Shown: one piece after another, positions 33,176 to 41,705 of the stretch | How the letters are laid out: each line of letters opens with the position of its first letter | How positions within the stretch are numbered: position 1 is the first letter of the stretch | DNA from: Streptomyces sp. H39-S7 | Lineage (GTDB): Bacteria > Actinomycetota > Actinomycetes > Streptomycetales > Streptomycetaceae | DNA length: 64,000 nucleotides | Direction: 5' to 3' | NCBI RefSeq assembly: GCF_027158205.1 | Contig: NZ_JAPVLU010000015.1 | Span: forward strand, 126,936 to 190,935 | Position numbers and translations under genes: made by a program | The notes under the pieces: generated by a model | Seen by the model: the letters and a program-made list of their open reading frames with translations, nothing else | Database searches by the model: none | What the model was told of the DNA's origin: nothing

Positions 33176-34600
33176 TCAGGAGGTGCAGTTCAGGGTGCCC
33201 GCGCGGAGTGCGTGGCCGCCGTCGTTGCCGTCGTCGGACCAGATGACCGCCTTGTGGCCGCCGGTGCAGGTGGACTGAGGGGCGATGGCGAAGCCCTCGT
33301 TGTTGTAGTTGGCCATCCCCGTGGGGCGGTTGTAGGTGTGGGTGACGGTGAACTTCCCCTGAGCGTTGATGTCGAGGGTCGAGGCGCGGCCCTGGCAGGT
33401 GTCGTCGCAGGTCGCCCAGAGGTGTCCGGTGCCGGGCTCGAACTCCAGGTCCATCACCGTGGGAAAGCCGCTCGGGAGGGTGGCGATGCGGGTGTAGCCG
33501 CCGCCGGAGGAGTTCAGGGCGTAGGCGTAGACGGTGCCGTTGTCCTCGACACCGGCGAAGACCAGGCCGCTGCCATGGCCGGGGTAGGCGGTGGGGTTGT
33601 AGGCCGCGCCGGTGTGCTCGTCGCGGAAGCCGTGCGCGGTCAGGAACGTGTCCGGTATCCACGAGATGGCCTCGGGACCGGAGTTGGCCGGCAGGGAGGG
33701 CAGGTCGGAGGTGAGGTTCCACTCGGCGGTCGCGTTCAGCGAGGACGCCGTGGAGGAGGTGTCGAAGCGCAGGATCTTCGGCAGGCTGGTGGAACCGCTG
33801 CTGTCGTCGCGCTCGGTGGCGACGAACAGGCCGTCGGGGGTGACGACCACGCCCTCGGCGTCGGGGCTGCCGTTCCCGCCCGCGTAGCGCAGGGTCTTGC
33901 CCGAGGACCAGCCGGCGGCCGGGTCGGGGCGCCAGGTCGCACCGTTGGGCACCAGCCGGTAGAGCTTGCTCGGGCCGTTGTCCACCGCCCACAGCACACC
34001 GGGGCTCTCGAAGGACAGGCCGCTGAGGTTCTCCCCGAACACGTTCGAGCCGTCGGCGATGGTGACCGCCGTGCCGCCCGGCCACACGGTGTCGGACGGC
34101 TGCCCGCCCCCGCCGCAGGCGTTGGCCGCGCCCCTGGTCGGGGCGGTCGTGGTGGTGAACGCGCCGATGCCGTCCGTGCACCGCCCGTAGGTGGTGGTGG
34201 CGTGGGAGGTCCAGGTGAAGGAGTCGACCAGCGTGGAGCCGTTGGCCCGGAACAACCGTGCGGAGTCCGAGCTGCCGAGGCCGAACGACGACTCGACGTT
34301 CAGCGCCAGGAAGGCGTGCGCGGCCAGCGTCGTGCCGGACGCGATTTTGTACGAGTGCGCGTTGTCGTTGTCCTTGACGACCCACTTGGACACGTCGACG
34401 GCGGTTGTCCCGGTGTTGACGAGTTCGATCCAGTCGCCGGGGCTGCCGTCACTCGACTCGATCTCGTTGATCCGCACCGTGGGCTGGTCCTGCGCCGAGG
34501 CCGGTGCGCCGGCCAGGCCCAGGGCGAGCCCGAGGACGGTCAGGGTGGCGGCGGTGATGTGGGCTGCTCTGCGCCAGTGGGTACGCGAGTGGGTACGCAA
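33176..34600 (-). CDS. secreted lamin-tail-domain protein with esterase/phytase-like propeller
   Basis: 474 residues: signal peptide (about 1-36, ending ASA), lamin-tail domain (about 40-150; VRINEIESSDGSPGDWIELVN and KWVVKDND), then a beta-propeller-like region (about 170-474) with EGVVVTPDGLFVATERDD, DLEFEPGTGHLWATCDDTC and NNEGFAIAP, as in 'esterase-like activity of phytase' proteins. Streptomyces often pair these domains on extracellular proteins that act on phosphoesters or DNA; the substrate is unknown. Start is a TTG at 34600 with GAAGGA 8 nt upstream. Paired Cys suggest disulphides. Confidence 0.78.
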   Translation of the reverse strand: MRTHSRTHWRRAAHITAATLTVLGLALGLAGAPASAQDQPTVRINEIESSDGSPGDWIELVNTGTTAVDVSKWVVKDNDNAHSYKIASGTTLAAHAFLALNVESSFGLGSSDSARLFRANGSTLVDSFTWTSHATTTYGRCTDGIGAFTTTTAPTRGAANACGGGGQPSDTVWPGGTAVTIADGSNVFGENLSGLSFESPGVLWAVDNGPSKLYRLVPNGATWRPDPAAGWSSGKTLRYAGGNGSPDAEGVVVTPDGLFVATERDDSSGSTSLPKILRFDTSSTASSLNATAEWNLTSDLPSLPANSGPEAISWIPDTFLTAHGFRDEHTGAAYNPTAYPGHGSGLVFAGVEDNGTVYAYALNSSGGGYTRIATLPSGFPTVMDLEFEPGTGHLWATCDDTCQGRASTLDINAQGKFTVTHTYNRPTGMANYNNEGFAIAPQSTCTGGHKAVIWSDDGNDGGHALRAGTLNCTS

Positions 34601-34741
34601 GGGACCGGTCCTTCTTTCGGGGGGCGGCGGGCGGGAGGACGGGAAGCGCGCTCACGCTTCCGGCGAAGCTTCGGGCACACCGGCGGCCGTGGGGCGGCCA
34701 GGGCCGGGCCACGTGATGAACGGCGTGGGTGACCCACAGGA

Positions 34742-34832
34742 CCGACGCACAGAACCGGCTCACAGAACCGGCGCGTAGAGCCGACTCACGGAACTCACGC
34801 ACGGAGCCGACTCGCGGAACCGACGCGCAGCA
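34742..34832. repeat. seven tandem 13-bp repeats (iteron-like)
   Basis: Units start at 34742, 34755, 34768, 34781, 34794, 34807 and 34820, approximate consensus CCGACKCRCRGAA; a more degenerate unit may precede at 34729. They sit in a 758-bp intergenic region (34601-35358) between divergent secreted-protein genes, which otherwise holds only the operator-like sites at 35103-35192. A 13-bp period cannot encode a repeating peptide in one frame, so a protein-binding role or replication slippage is likelier. Confidence 0.75.
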
Positions 34833-35102
34833 GGTCCCTGACCGGTCGGCCGGTCAGCCTCCTTGAAACCCGCTGCGCGGGTCGGCGTCCTCGCGTTGCG
34901 CGGAAGGACATCCGTGAGCCGGCAACGCGTCCTGCGGGCCGCCGGGTGACGTCAGTGTGAGGGCGTTGAGCCACCGCGACAAGGCCGTCGAACGCCCTCG
35001 CACCGGGGCCGGCGGGATCTGGAGCCGATGATTCCCCGGCGGTCGTACCCGGTGAGCTGCGCGTTTCTCCAAGGGCTCTGCATTCGAGGTCACCAACATC
35101 TG

Positions 35103-35128
35103 TTAGTTAACTTTCCTATCCCATAGGA
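35103..35128. promoter_or_regulatory. operator-like sites upstream of phosphatase-chitosanase locus
   Basis: Site A, 35103-35119, begins TTAG and ends TTTCCTAT; it matches the palindrome TTAGGAAAGTTTCCTAA, which I recall as the type bound by the chitosanase repressor CsnR, at 13 of 17 positions. Site B, 35114-35128, is TCCTAT-CCC-ATAGGA, with perfect 6-bp arms, overlapping A. The downstream locus encodes a GH46 chitosanase, so regulation by chitosan oligomers is plausible. Confidence 0.5.
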
Positions 35129-35174
35129 TCCCGCCAGCGGCTCGGCGCGGACGTTCCGAACCTGACGCGCTCAC

Positions 35175-35192
35175 CTGCATTCGTGAATGCAG
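35175..35192. promoter_or_regulatory. 18-bp perfect palindrome
   Basis: CTGCATTC (35175-35182), GT, GAATGCAG (35185-35192). It lies 167 bp before the phosphatase ATG and could be an operator or a leader hairpin. Confidence 0.4.
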
Positions 35193-35358
35193 CTGACCCG
35201 GCCGCCGCGGCCCTAGTCCGCCTCACCTGTCGCCGCAGTGCCGCATGCCCGCACGCGCTACCTCCCCGCGCGTGGGGGCCCGCCGCAACTGCCGACCAGG
35301 CGCAGTTCAGGTCCATCGCACCGAACCCAGCACTACCGCCTTGTCCAAGGAGATCAGC

Positions 35359-36408
35359 ATGACCCCTCCCTACCCTCCCCTGCGCTCCCCGAGCACCGAC
35401 CCCCCGTCCGGGGAGCGCGGCGCCCACGCACGACGCGGCCGGCGGTCCCGGCGCGCCCTCATCGCCGCCGGCATGAGTGTGGCCGTGGGTGTGCTCGGTC
35501 TGACCGCGACGGCTATCGCGTCCCCGTCCGGCACGAAGAGCGCGACGGCGTCCCCGGCGGCTGTGACCGCCAACGGGATCCCCCAGTTCGACCACGTCGT
35601 GGTCGTGACGGAGGAGAACAAGTTCTACGAGGATGTCGTCGGCAGCAGTAACGCGCCGTACATCAACTCCCTCGCCAAGCAGGGCGCGTCGCTCTCCAAC
35701 ATGCACGGGACGACACACCCCAGTCAGGGCAACTACATCGCGCTCTTCTCCGGCTCCACGCACGGCGTCGACGACGACAACTGTCCGTACGACTACGCGT
35801 CGGACAACCTCGGAAACCAGCTCCTGACGCGTGGGCACTCCTTCGTCGGTTACTCCGAGGACCTGCCGTCCGACGGCTCGAAGGACTGCGGCGACGACGG
35901 AAGCAACGGCTACGCCCGCAAGCACAACGGCTGGGTGAACTTCTCCAACGTCCCGGCGGCCTCGAACCTGCGCTACAGCCGTTTCCCGACGGACTACAGC
36001 ACGCTCCCCGACGTGTCGTTCGTTGTGCCGAACCTCGACAACGACATGCACGACGGCAGCGTCAAGAGGGGCGACGACTGGCTGAAGAAGAACTTCGACG
36101 GCTACATCCAGTGGGCCAAGACCCACAACAGCGCCCTCATCCTGACCTGGGACGAGAACGACGGCGACGACTCCGACAACAAGATCGCCACCATGATCGT
36201 CGGTGCGAACGTCAAGAAGGGCGCCACCTCCAGCACCAAGTACAACCACTACTCGATCCTGCGCACGCTGGAGGACATGTACGGGCTGCCCGCCCTGGGC
36301 AGCGCGGCCACGGCGAAGCCGATCACCGACATCTGGGACGTGACCGGCACCCCGCCCACGACGCCTCCCACCACCCCCCCCACCCCCCCCCCCACCCGCG
36401 CCGTGTAA
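35359..36408 (+). CDS. secreted phosphoesterase-family acid phosphatase, ends at an in-frame TAA
   Basis: 349 residues: a positively charged N-terminus and hydrophobic segment (about 33-56) for export, then a phosphoesterase-family domain (about 72-330). Motifs: HVVVVTEENKFYEDVVGSSN, SGSTHGVDDDNCPYDY, PNLDNDMHDG and LTWDENDGDD, matching acid phosphatases such as AcpA-type enzymes. It ends in a Pro/Thr linker over homopolymer C tracts (C8 at 36374-36381, C11 at 36383-36393) and then TAA (36406-36408). The same frame stays open beyond the stop and encodes CBM32-chitosanase, so this may be the front part of a longer protein. AAGGAGA precedes ATG 35359. Confidence 0.8.
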   Translation: MTPPYPPLRSPSTDPPSGERGAHARRGRRSRRALIAAGMSVAVGVLGLTATAIASPSGTKSATASPAAVTANGIPQFDHVVVVTEENKFYEDVVGSSNAPYINSLAKQGASLSNMHGTTHPSQGNYIALFSGSTHGVDDDNCPYDYASDNLGNQLLTRGHSFVGYSEDLPSDGSKDCGDDGSNGYARKHNGWVNFSNVPAASNLRYSRFPTDYSTLPDVSFVVPNLDNDMHDGSVKRGDDWLKKNFDGYIQWAKTHNSALILTWDENDGDDSDNKIATMIVGANVKKGATSSTKYNHYSILRTLEDMYGLPALGSAATAKPITDIWDVTGTPPTTPPTTPPTPPPTRAV

Positions 36409-37575
36409 CAGGCCCCGGGGAACCCCCCCACCACCTCGTCCGCCGAGAGCACCTCGTTCGCCGGCGCCAAGGCCGTGGACGGCAGCAGCTCCACACGGTG
36501 GGCCAGCAAGGAGGGCTCCGACGCACAGTGGATCTCGGTGGACCTCGGGGCCGACACCCCACTCAGCCGCGTCAAGCTGAACTGGGAAGCGGCGTACGGG
36601 AAGTCGTACAAGATCCAGACGTCCACGGACGGCACCACCTGGACGACGGCCTACTCCACGACCACCGGCAACGGTGGCACCGATGACCTGACCGTCGGCG
36701 GTCACGGCCGCTACGTGCGCATGTCCGGTACCCAGCGCGGCACGGCCTACGGCTACTCGCTGTACGAGTTCGAGGTGTACGGCGCCGGGACCACCACGCC
36801 CCCGACGACCCCGCCCACGACCCCGCCGACGACGGCCCCCACCACGCCGCCCGGCGGATCGGGCGCCGACCTGACGGACCCGCGCAAGAAGGAGATCGCG
36901 ATGGAGCTCGTCTCCAGTGCGGAGAACTCCTCGCTGGACTGGAAGAGCCAGTACACCTACATCGAGGACATCGGCGACGGCCGCGGCTACACCGCCGGGA
37001 TCGTCGGCTTCTGCTCCGGTACCGGGGACATGCTCGACCTCGTCCGGCACTACACCGACCTGAAGCCCGGCAACGTTCTGGCCTCGTACCTTCCCGCACT
37101 GGAGAAGGTCAACGGCAGCGCCTCGCACACCGGCCTGGGATCGAACTTCGAGACCGCATGGCACACCGCGGCCAAGGACTCCGTCTTCCAGCGGGCGCAG
37201 GAGGACGAACGCGACCGGGTGTACTTCAACCCGTCCGTCAGCCAGGCGAAGTCCGACGGCCTGCACGCTCTGGGCCAGTTCGCCTACTACGACGCCATCG
37301 TGATGCACGGCCCCGGCGATGACGCGACCAGCTTCGGCGGGATCCGCAAGGCCGCCCTGCAGAAGGCCAAGACCCCGGCTCAGGGCGGCAACGAGACCAC
37401 CTACCTCAACGCGTTCCTCGACGCCCGCAAGGCGGCGATGCTCACCGAGGCCGCGCACGAGGACACCAGCCGTGTCGACACCGAACAGCGGGTCTTCCTC
37501 AGCAACGGCAACCTCAACCTGAACCCGCCGCTGCAGTGGAAGGTCTACGGCGACCCGTACACGATCAGCGACTGA
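36409..37575 (+). pseudogene. F5/8-type C (CBM32) plus GH46 chitosanase, no start or signal peptide of its own
   Basis: 388 codons in the same frame as the upstream phosphatase, after its TAA. Residues 1-120 are a discoidin/CBM32 module (SFAGAKAVDGSSSTRWASKE, then GRYVRMSGTQR), followed by a TTPP linker and a complete GH46 chitosanase nearly identical in pattern to Streptomyces N174 Csn: ELVSSAENSSLDW with acid Glu (codon 36922-36924) and IGDGRGY with Asp (36976-36978). No ribosome site or signal peptide exists between 36409 and the CBM, and the region just after the stop (A-P-G-N-P-P-T-T-S-S) resembles the start of a CBM32. Hence a three-part secreted enzyme split by a stop, a read-through product, or a consensus error near the C tracts. 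Confidence 0.7.
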
Positions 37576-37591
37576 CCCACCTCCCGCTCAC

Positions 37592-37627
37592 GGGTCCGCC
37601 GGCCGGAACACCCCGGCCGGCGGACCC
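37592..37627. terminator. hairpin terminator after chitosanase
   Basis: Perfect 15-bp stem (37592-37606 with 37613-37627), 6-nt loop, 17 nt after the chitosanase stop and before the MFS gene. Confidence 0.75.
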
Positions 37628-37661
37628 CCGATCGGAAAGGCGTCCGCAAGAAAGGACAGTC

Positions 37662-38975
37662 ATGTACATCTCGACGAGCCGGGCCGTCCGCCCCCCATCC
37701 GCCGAGGCTCCCGAGGCTCCTGCCGCTGCTGATCCCGCCGGTCCTGCCGGTCCCGAGACTCCTGCCGTCCCCGGTCGGCGCCGGGCGTGGGCGGGCGTGG
37801 AATCCAATGTGCTCGCGCTCGGATCAGTCAGCCTGGTCACTGACATCTCCTCCGAGATGATCACCGCGGTGCTGCCGATGTACGTCATCTTCACCCTCGG
37901 CCTGAGCCCCCTGCAGTTCGGGGCGCTCAACGGCATGTACTTCGGAGTGACCGCTCTCGTCCGCGTGGCGGGAGGTCACGCCGCCGACCGCTGGCAGCGC
38001 CGCAAACTGGTGGCGGGCGGCGGATACGCACTGTCGGCGCTGTGCAAACTGGGCCTGCTCGCGGCCGGTTCCTCCGTACCGGCACTCGGCGCTGTGATCG
38101 CGGCCGACCGCACGGGCAAGGGGCTGCGCACCGGCCCCCGGGACGCGCTGATCTCGCTGAGCAGCACCCCGCAGACGCTGGGCCGGTCCTTCGGCGCGCA
38201 CCGGGCGCTGGACACCACCGGAGCCTTCCTCGGGCCGTTGGCGGCCTTCGCGCTGCTGCTCGCGACGCCCGGGCAGTACGACACGGTCTTCGTGGCCAGC
38301 TTCTGCGTCGCCGCGTTCGGGCTGGTGATCCTGGCGCTGTTCGTCCGCGACCGACAGCAGCCGCTGGCACGGCACGAGCGGGCGACCGTACGCGATGTAC
38401 TCGCTCTGCTGCTCAGTCCCGGCTTCCGCCGCGTCGGCATCGGCGTGCTGCTGCTCGGCGCGGTGACGCTCAGCGACTCGTTCGTCTACCTCCTCATCCA
38501 GCAGCGCCTGGACATCCCCGCGGAGTACTTCCCGCTGCTGCCGCTGGGCACCACCGGCGTCTACCTGCTGATGGCGATGCCGCTCGGCCAACTCGCCGAC
38601 CGGCTGGGGCGTCTGCGGGTGTTCGTCGCCGGCTACGGAGCCCTGCTCCTCGCCTACCTGGCGCTGTTCGGACCGGTCGGCGGTCCCGTGCTGGTCATCA
38701 CCACGCTCGTGCTGCACGGGCTGTTCTACGCGGCCACCGACGGCGTGCTGATGGCGGCCATCGGCCCGATGGTGCCCGAACACCTGCGGGCCGCCGGTAT
38801 GTCACTGATCCAGACGGGCCAGTCGCTGGCCACGCTGGCGTCCTCGGTGCTGTTCGGCGCCGCGTGGTCCAGGTGGGGTCTGCACACCGCACTCGAGGTG
38901 GCCCTCACCGTCCTGGCCGTCGCCATCGCGGCGGCGCTGGTGATCCTTCCCCTGCGCAAGGAGAGCACGGCATGA
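37662..38975 (+). CDS. MFS transporter
   Basis: 437 residues, about 12 membrane segments after an Ala/Pro-rich cytoplasmic N-terminus (1-35). Motif A-like loops are visible: GGHAADRWQRRKLV (between helices 2 and 3) and GQLADRLGRLRV (between 8 and 9). The conserved S-L-V-T-D-I-S-S-E-M segment is typical of an MFS subgroup found widely in actinobacteria with unknown substrates. AAAGGAC lies 6 nt before ATG 37662. Overlaps the next gene by ATGA, so the two form an operon after the chitosanase terminator. Confidence 0.87.
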   Translation: MYISTSRAVRPPSAEAPEAPAAADPAGPAGPETPAVPGRRRAWAGVESNVLALGSVSLVTDISSEMITAVLPMYVIFTLGLSPLQFGALNGMYFGVTALVRVAGGHAADRWQRRKLVAGGGYALSALCKLGLLAAGSSVPALGAVIAADRTGKGLRTGPRDALISLSSTPQTLGRSFGAHRALDTTGAFLGPLAAFALLLATPGQYDTVFVASFCVAAFGLVILALFVRDRQQPLARHERATVRDVLALLLSPGFRRVGIGVLLLGAVTLSDSFVYLLIQQRLDIPAEYFPLLPLGTTGVYLLMAMPLGQLADRLGRLRVFVAGYGALLLAYLALFGPVGGPVLVITTLVLHGLFYAATDGVLMAAIGPMVPEHLRAAGMSLIQTGQSLATLASSVLFGAAWSRWGLHTALEVALTVLAVAIAAALVILPLRKESTA

Positions 38976-39967
38976 GCACCAGGAACCGGCTGCTGATCCT
39001 GCTGGTGGTGGCCCTCGTCGCGGTCACCACCGTCACCGGGTACGTGCTGCGCTCCCGCGCCGCCGGTGACGCCGGCGGCGCGAGCGGGGTCGTACGGCTG
39101 GACACGGCCGGGCAGATCCTCTTCCGCGACACCGCGCCGGGCGCCTCGTTCGGCCGGATCGCCTCGGTGCCCATCGACCGCCCCGGCGCGCCGCGGACCA
39201 CCGGCACCGTGCTGTGCGACCGGCTCTACGCGGCCCACGGCACCGGCATCTGCATGCAGCGCAAGGGCCCCGTCCCCTCCACCCACGTCACCGTGCTCGA
39301 CCGCGACCTGCACCAGGTGCGGCAGATCAAGACTGAGGGGTTCCCCAACCGGTCCCGGGTCTCGGCCGGCGGGACCATGATCTCCTGGACCACCTTCGTG
39401 CAGGGTGACTCCTACCTGAAGGACGACTTCTCGACCCGGACCTCGATCCTCGACACCAGGACCGGCCGCCTGCTCGACAGCATCGAGCAGATCCCGCTGA
39501 CCATCGACGGAAAGCCGTACCACGCCGCGGACCTGAACTACTGGGGCGTCAACTTCGCCGCGGACGACAACACCTTCTACGCCACGGTCCGGACCGGTGG
39601 CCGCACCTACCTGGTCCAGGGCGACTACCGGAAGTGGACGGCCCACACCCTGCGGACCAACGCCGAATGCCCGTCCTTGTCGCCCGACAACACCCGCATC
39701 GTGTTCAAGAAGAGGGTCAACGCCAGCGCCAACAGGCCGTGGCGCCTCTACGTCCTCGACCTCGCCACCATGAAGGAGACCCCGCTGGCGGAGGAGCACA
39801 GCGTCGACGACCAGGCCGCCTGGCTCGACGACCACACCGTGATGTACGGGCTGCCGCGCCACGGAGGCGGCTGGGACGTATGGTCCGTGCCCGCCGACGG
39901 CAGCGGTAGGCCCCGCCTCCTCATCCACGACGCCAACTCACCGGCCGCGGTGCCCACATCGAGATGA
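38972..39967 (+). CDS. membrane-anchored TolB-like propeller protein
   Basis: 331 residues: N-terminal membrane anchor or signal (LLILLVVALVAVTTVTGYVL, about 7-26) and a six-bladed TolB/WD40-like propeller facing outside. The blades show SPDNTRIVFKKR, DDQAAWLDDHTVMYG and GGWDVWSVPADGSG motifs. Translationally coupled (ATGA) to the MFS transporter, so it is probably its extracytoplasmic partner; such MFS-propeller pairs recur in streptomycetes. No catalytic residues recognised. Confidence 0.77.
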   Translation: MSTRNRLLILLVVALVAVTTVTGYVLRSRAAGDAGGASGVVRLDTAGQILFRDTAPGASFGRIASVPIDRPGAPRTTGTVLCDRLYAAHGTGICMQRKGPVPSTHVTVLDRDLHQVRQIKTEGFPNRSRVSAGGTMISWTTFVQGDSYLKDDFSTRTSILDTRTGRLLDSIEQIPLTIDGKPYHAADLNYWGVNFAADDNTFYATVRTGGRTYLVQGDYRKWTAHTLRTNAECPSLSPDNTRIVFKKRVNASANRPWRLYVLDLATMKETPLAEEHSVDDQAAWLDDHTVMYGLPRHGGGWDVWSVPADGSGRPRLLIHDANSPAAVPTSR

Positions 39968-40263
39968 CACGTTCCTCTCGGACCCCTGATGTCCGCTCGG
40001 CCGGCCGGCGCTGAGCGGAACCGGCCTCCGGCGGGGGGTGCGGGCGGGCGGTGGCGACCCGTATCGACGATGGCTCGCTCCGCCAGGCGGTGCGGCTCGA
40101 CCCGAACGCCGTACGGCGCCTTCCCGTTAACCGCCCCCGCGCTCGACGCACTGCTTCCGTCGGGGCCGCATGCGAGGGAAGCAGCGCCGGCCGGACCGGG
40201 CCTGCTCGATCCGCCCGCCGACATCGCCCTGGTCGGCCCGGACAGCCGAGGCGAGGGTGTAGA

Positions 40264-41346
40264 TCAGCTCGGAATCGTCGCGCCGGCGCCCAACTGTCGT
40301 TCGATCTCCGCGGCCGGGAACGGCGTCTGCTTGCTCTCGGTGAGCAGACGGCGGAAGAAGGAGTCCACGACGATGGTAGGGCGGGCGTGCCGGTCGATGA
40401 TGGCCGTGATCTCGGGCGGGACGTCGCCAGGTCGCCGGCCCGCGATCCAGTCGTGCAGGAAGGCTTCGCGTTCCGTGTCACCGCGCACGCCGTCGAGCAA
40501 GTGGTGCTGGAGCAGGTGGCTCGCGGTGTAGCAGTGGTCGTATGCGAGGTGGTCCGAGAGAAAGGTGGACTCCTCCGCCGAAAGGTCGAAGCGGGAGCTC
40601 AGGGCAAGTCCGAAGTCAGCGAAGTAGAGCCGGTGGCCATCGGTCAGGATGTTGTCGAAGTGAGCATCGAAGTGGACGAGTCCATGAGAACTCATGAAGG
40701 CAGCTCCGCTCATCAGGGCTTCCTCCACCCAGTGGAAGGGCGAGCTGTCCCCGTCTTCCGGCACGGCGGTTTTGCGCTGGTCGGCCAGCCATCCGGCGAG
40801 TGTGTGCGGCACGTGCTCCAGGAAAAACACCAGGCTGCACGAGGACTGGTTGATGGCCTCCAGCCGGTCACGAACGGCGGGAGATCCCTCCCAGTGCGCG
40901 ACGGCCCCCTCCAGGCCCCCGAACTCGTCGGTGGATCCTTCGGGAGCGGAGTCAGGCAGAACCCGCCAGTGGTACATCAGGGGAAATCCCGCATACTCGT
41001 CGCCCAGAACCCAGTTCGTGGTCATGGTGTGCACGGCAAGCTCCCGCCAGGCACCGAACCCGGCCGAGCCCACCCCGTACTGGTAGAACATCGGCAGTTC
41101 GAAGACGTTCGCCGTCGACCGCGCGTTCTCCGGGCGCAATTCGGCGTCCGTCAAAGGGATCCGCTTGATGAAGACGCGCGTTCCGTCAATGTCCAGCTCT
41201 GCCGACCTGCCGCCGATGCCCGACCCGAGCGTCGTAGCGGCTGTCACGACCTCCCCGAGCCGGTGGTCGCTCAGCAAGGAGAGCTGAGTGCTCACGGTCC
41301 CGTAACCAGCCAGGCGCGCGGAGCGCAGCAAATTCTCGTCCAGCAT
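40264..41346 (-). CDS. protein-kinase-like phosphotransferase
   Basis: 360 residues with a kinase fold of the Ser/Thr or small-molecule type. VFIKRIPLTD holds the phosphate-anchoring Lys, HGLVHFDAHFDNIL the catalytic loop (H-F-D-x-H-F-D-N) and YFADFGLAL the D-F-G metal motif. A long insertion with WHWxLP-like and SLVFFLEHVPHTLAGWL segments replaces the usual hinge region. It may phosphorylate a protein or an antibiotic; the catalytic residues are intact. Codon use is slightly less GC-biased than its neighbours. Monocistronic, no regulator adjacent. Confidence 0.72.
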   Translation of the reverse strand: MLDENLLRSARLAGYGTVSTQLSLLSDHRLGEVVTAATTLGSGIGGRSAELDIDGTRVFIKRIPLTDAELRPENARSTANVFELPMFYQYGVGSAGFGAWRELAVHTMTTNWVLGDEYAGFPLMYHWRVLPDSAPEGSTDEFGGLEGAVAHWEGSPAVRDRLEAINQSSCSLVFFLEHVPHTLAGWLADQRKTAVPEDGDSSPFHWVEEALMSGAAFMSSHGLVHFDAHFDNILTDGHRLYFADFGLALSSRFDLSAEESTFLSDHLAYDHCYTASHLLQHHLLDGVRGDTEREAFLHDWIAGRRPGDVPPEITAIIDRHARPTIVVDSFFRRLLTESKQTPFPAAEIERQLGAGATIPS

Positions 41347-41433
41347 CGACGGCTCCTCGGTGCCCGAACCAGGGCTTCGGCAATCCCGCGTACGGCAACG
41401 ACCTTACGCTGGGAAGATCAGGCACTCTCATGA

Positions 41434-41637
41434 ACGACCCTTTCGCGGAGCAAGATCAAGAACGGTCGGCGGAAGCGGTCCGGGTCGCGGATCCACTGTC
41501 ACAACTTGTTCTCGACGAAGTCGGCCTATGCCGGCTGGCAGCGACGCTGCGGCTTCTCCGGGCCCGCGGCCGACGGCATTCCGGGCCGGGAATCCCTCAC
41601 CCGCCTCGGCGCTCTGCACGACTTCTCCGTCGTCTGA
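41434..41637 (+). pseudogene. remnant of a peptidoglycan-binding-like C-terminal domain
   Basis: A frame without start codon, open from 41434 to a TGA at 41635-41637, encodes a segment with SAYAGWQRRCGFSG, A-D-G-I-P-G and SLTRLGALHDFSVV. This resembles the Y-x-x-W-Q-R-x-x-G-x-x-G...DGIPG...LGxxxxFxV pattern at the C-termini of actinobacterial cell-wall hydrolases and peptidoglycan-binding proteins. The rest of the gene is missing. It lies between two kinase-fold genes in a 359-bp spacer that otherwise shows nothing. Confidence 0.42.
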
Positions 41638-41705
41638 GGTCGGTGGCCGTACGCCGGTCGGAGACCGGAGTACAGGCCGGCGCGGCGCGAGCCGCGGCTC
41701 CTGTT

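Noticed and set aside
34854..35099. 81-codon minus-strand open frame in the 35-kb intergenic region
   Set aside because: No ribosome site, no family pattern, composition like random GC-rich DNA; it crosses the operator-like region.
36374..36393. Programmed ribosomal frameshifting on the C8/C11 tracts
   Set aside because: The downstream chitosanase is already in the same frame as the phosphatase, so a single shift would not join them; read-through or sequence error fits better.
39989..41433. Long plus-strand frame opposite the kinase-like gene
   Set aside because: Mirror of the minus-strand gene, which has kinase motifs; long antisense frames are expected at this GC content.
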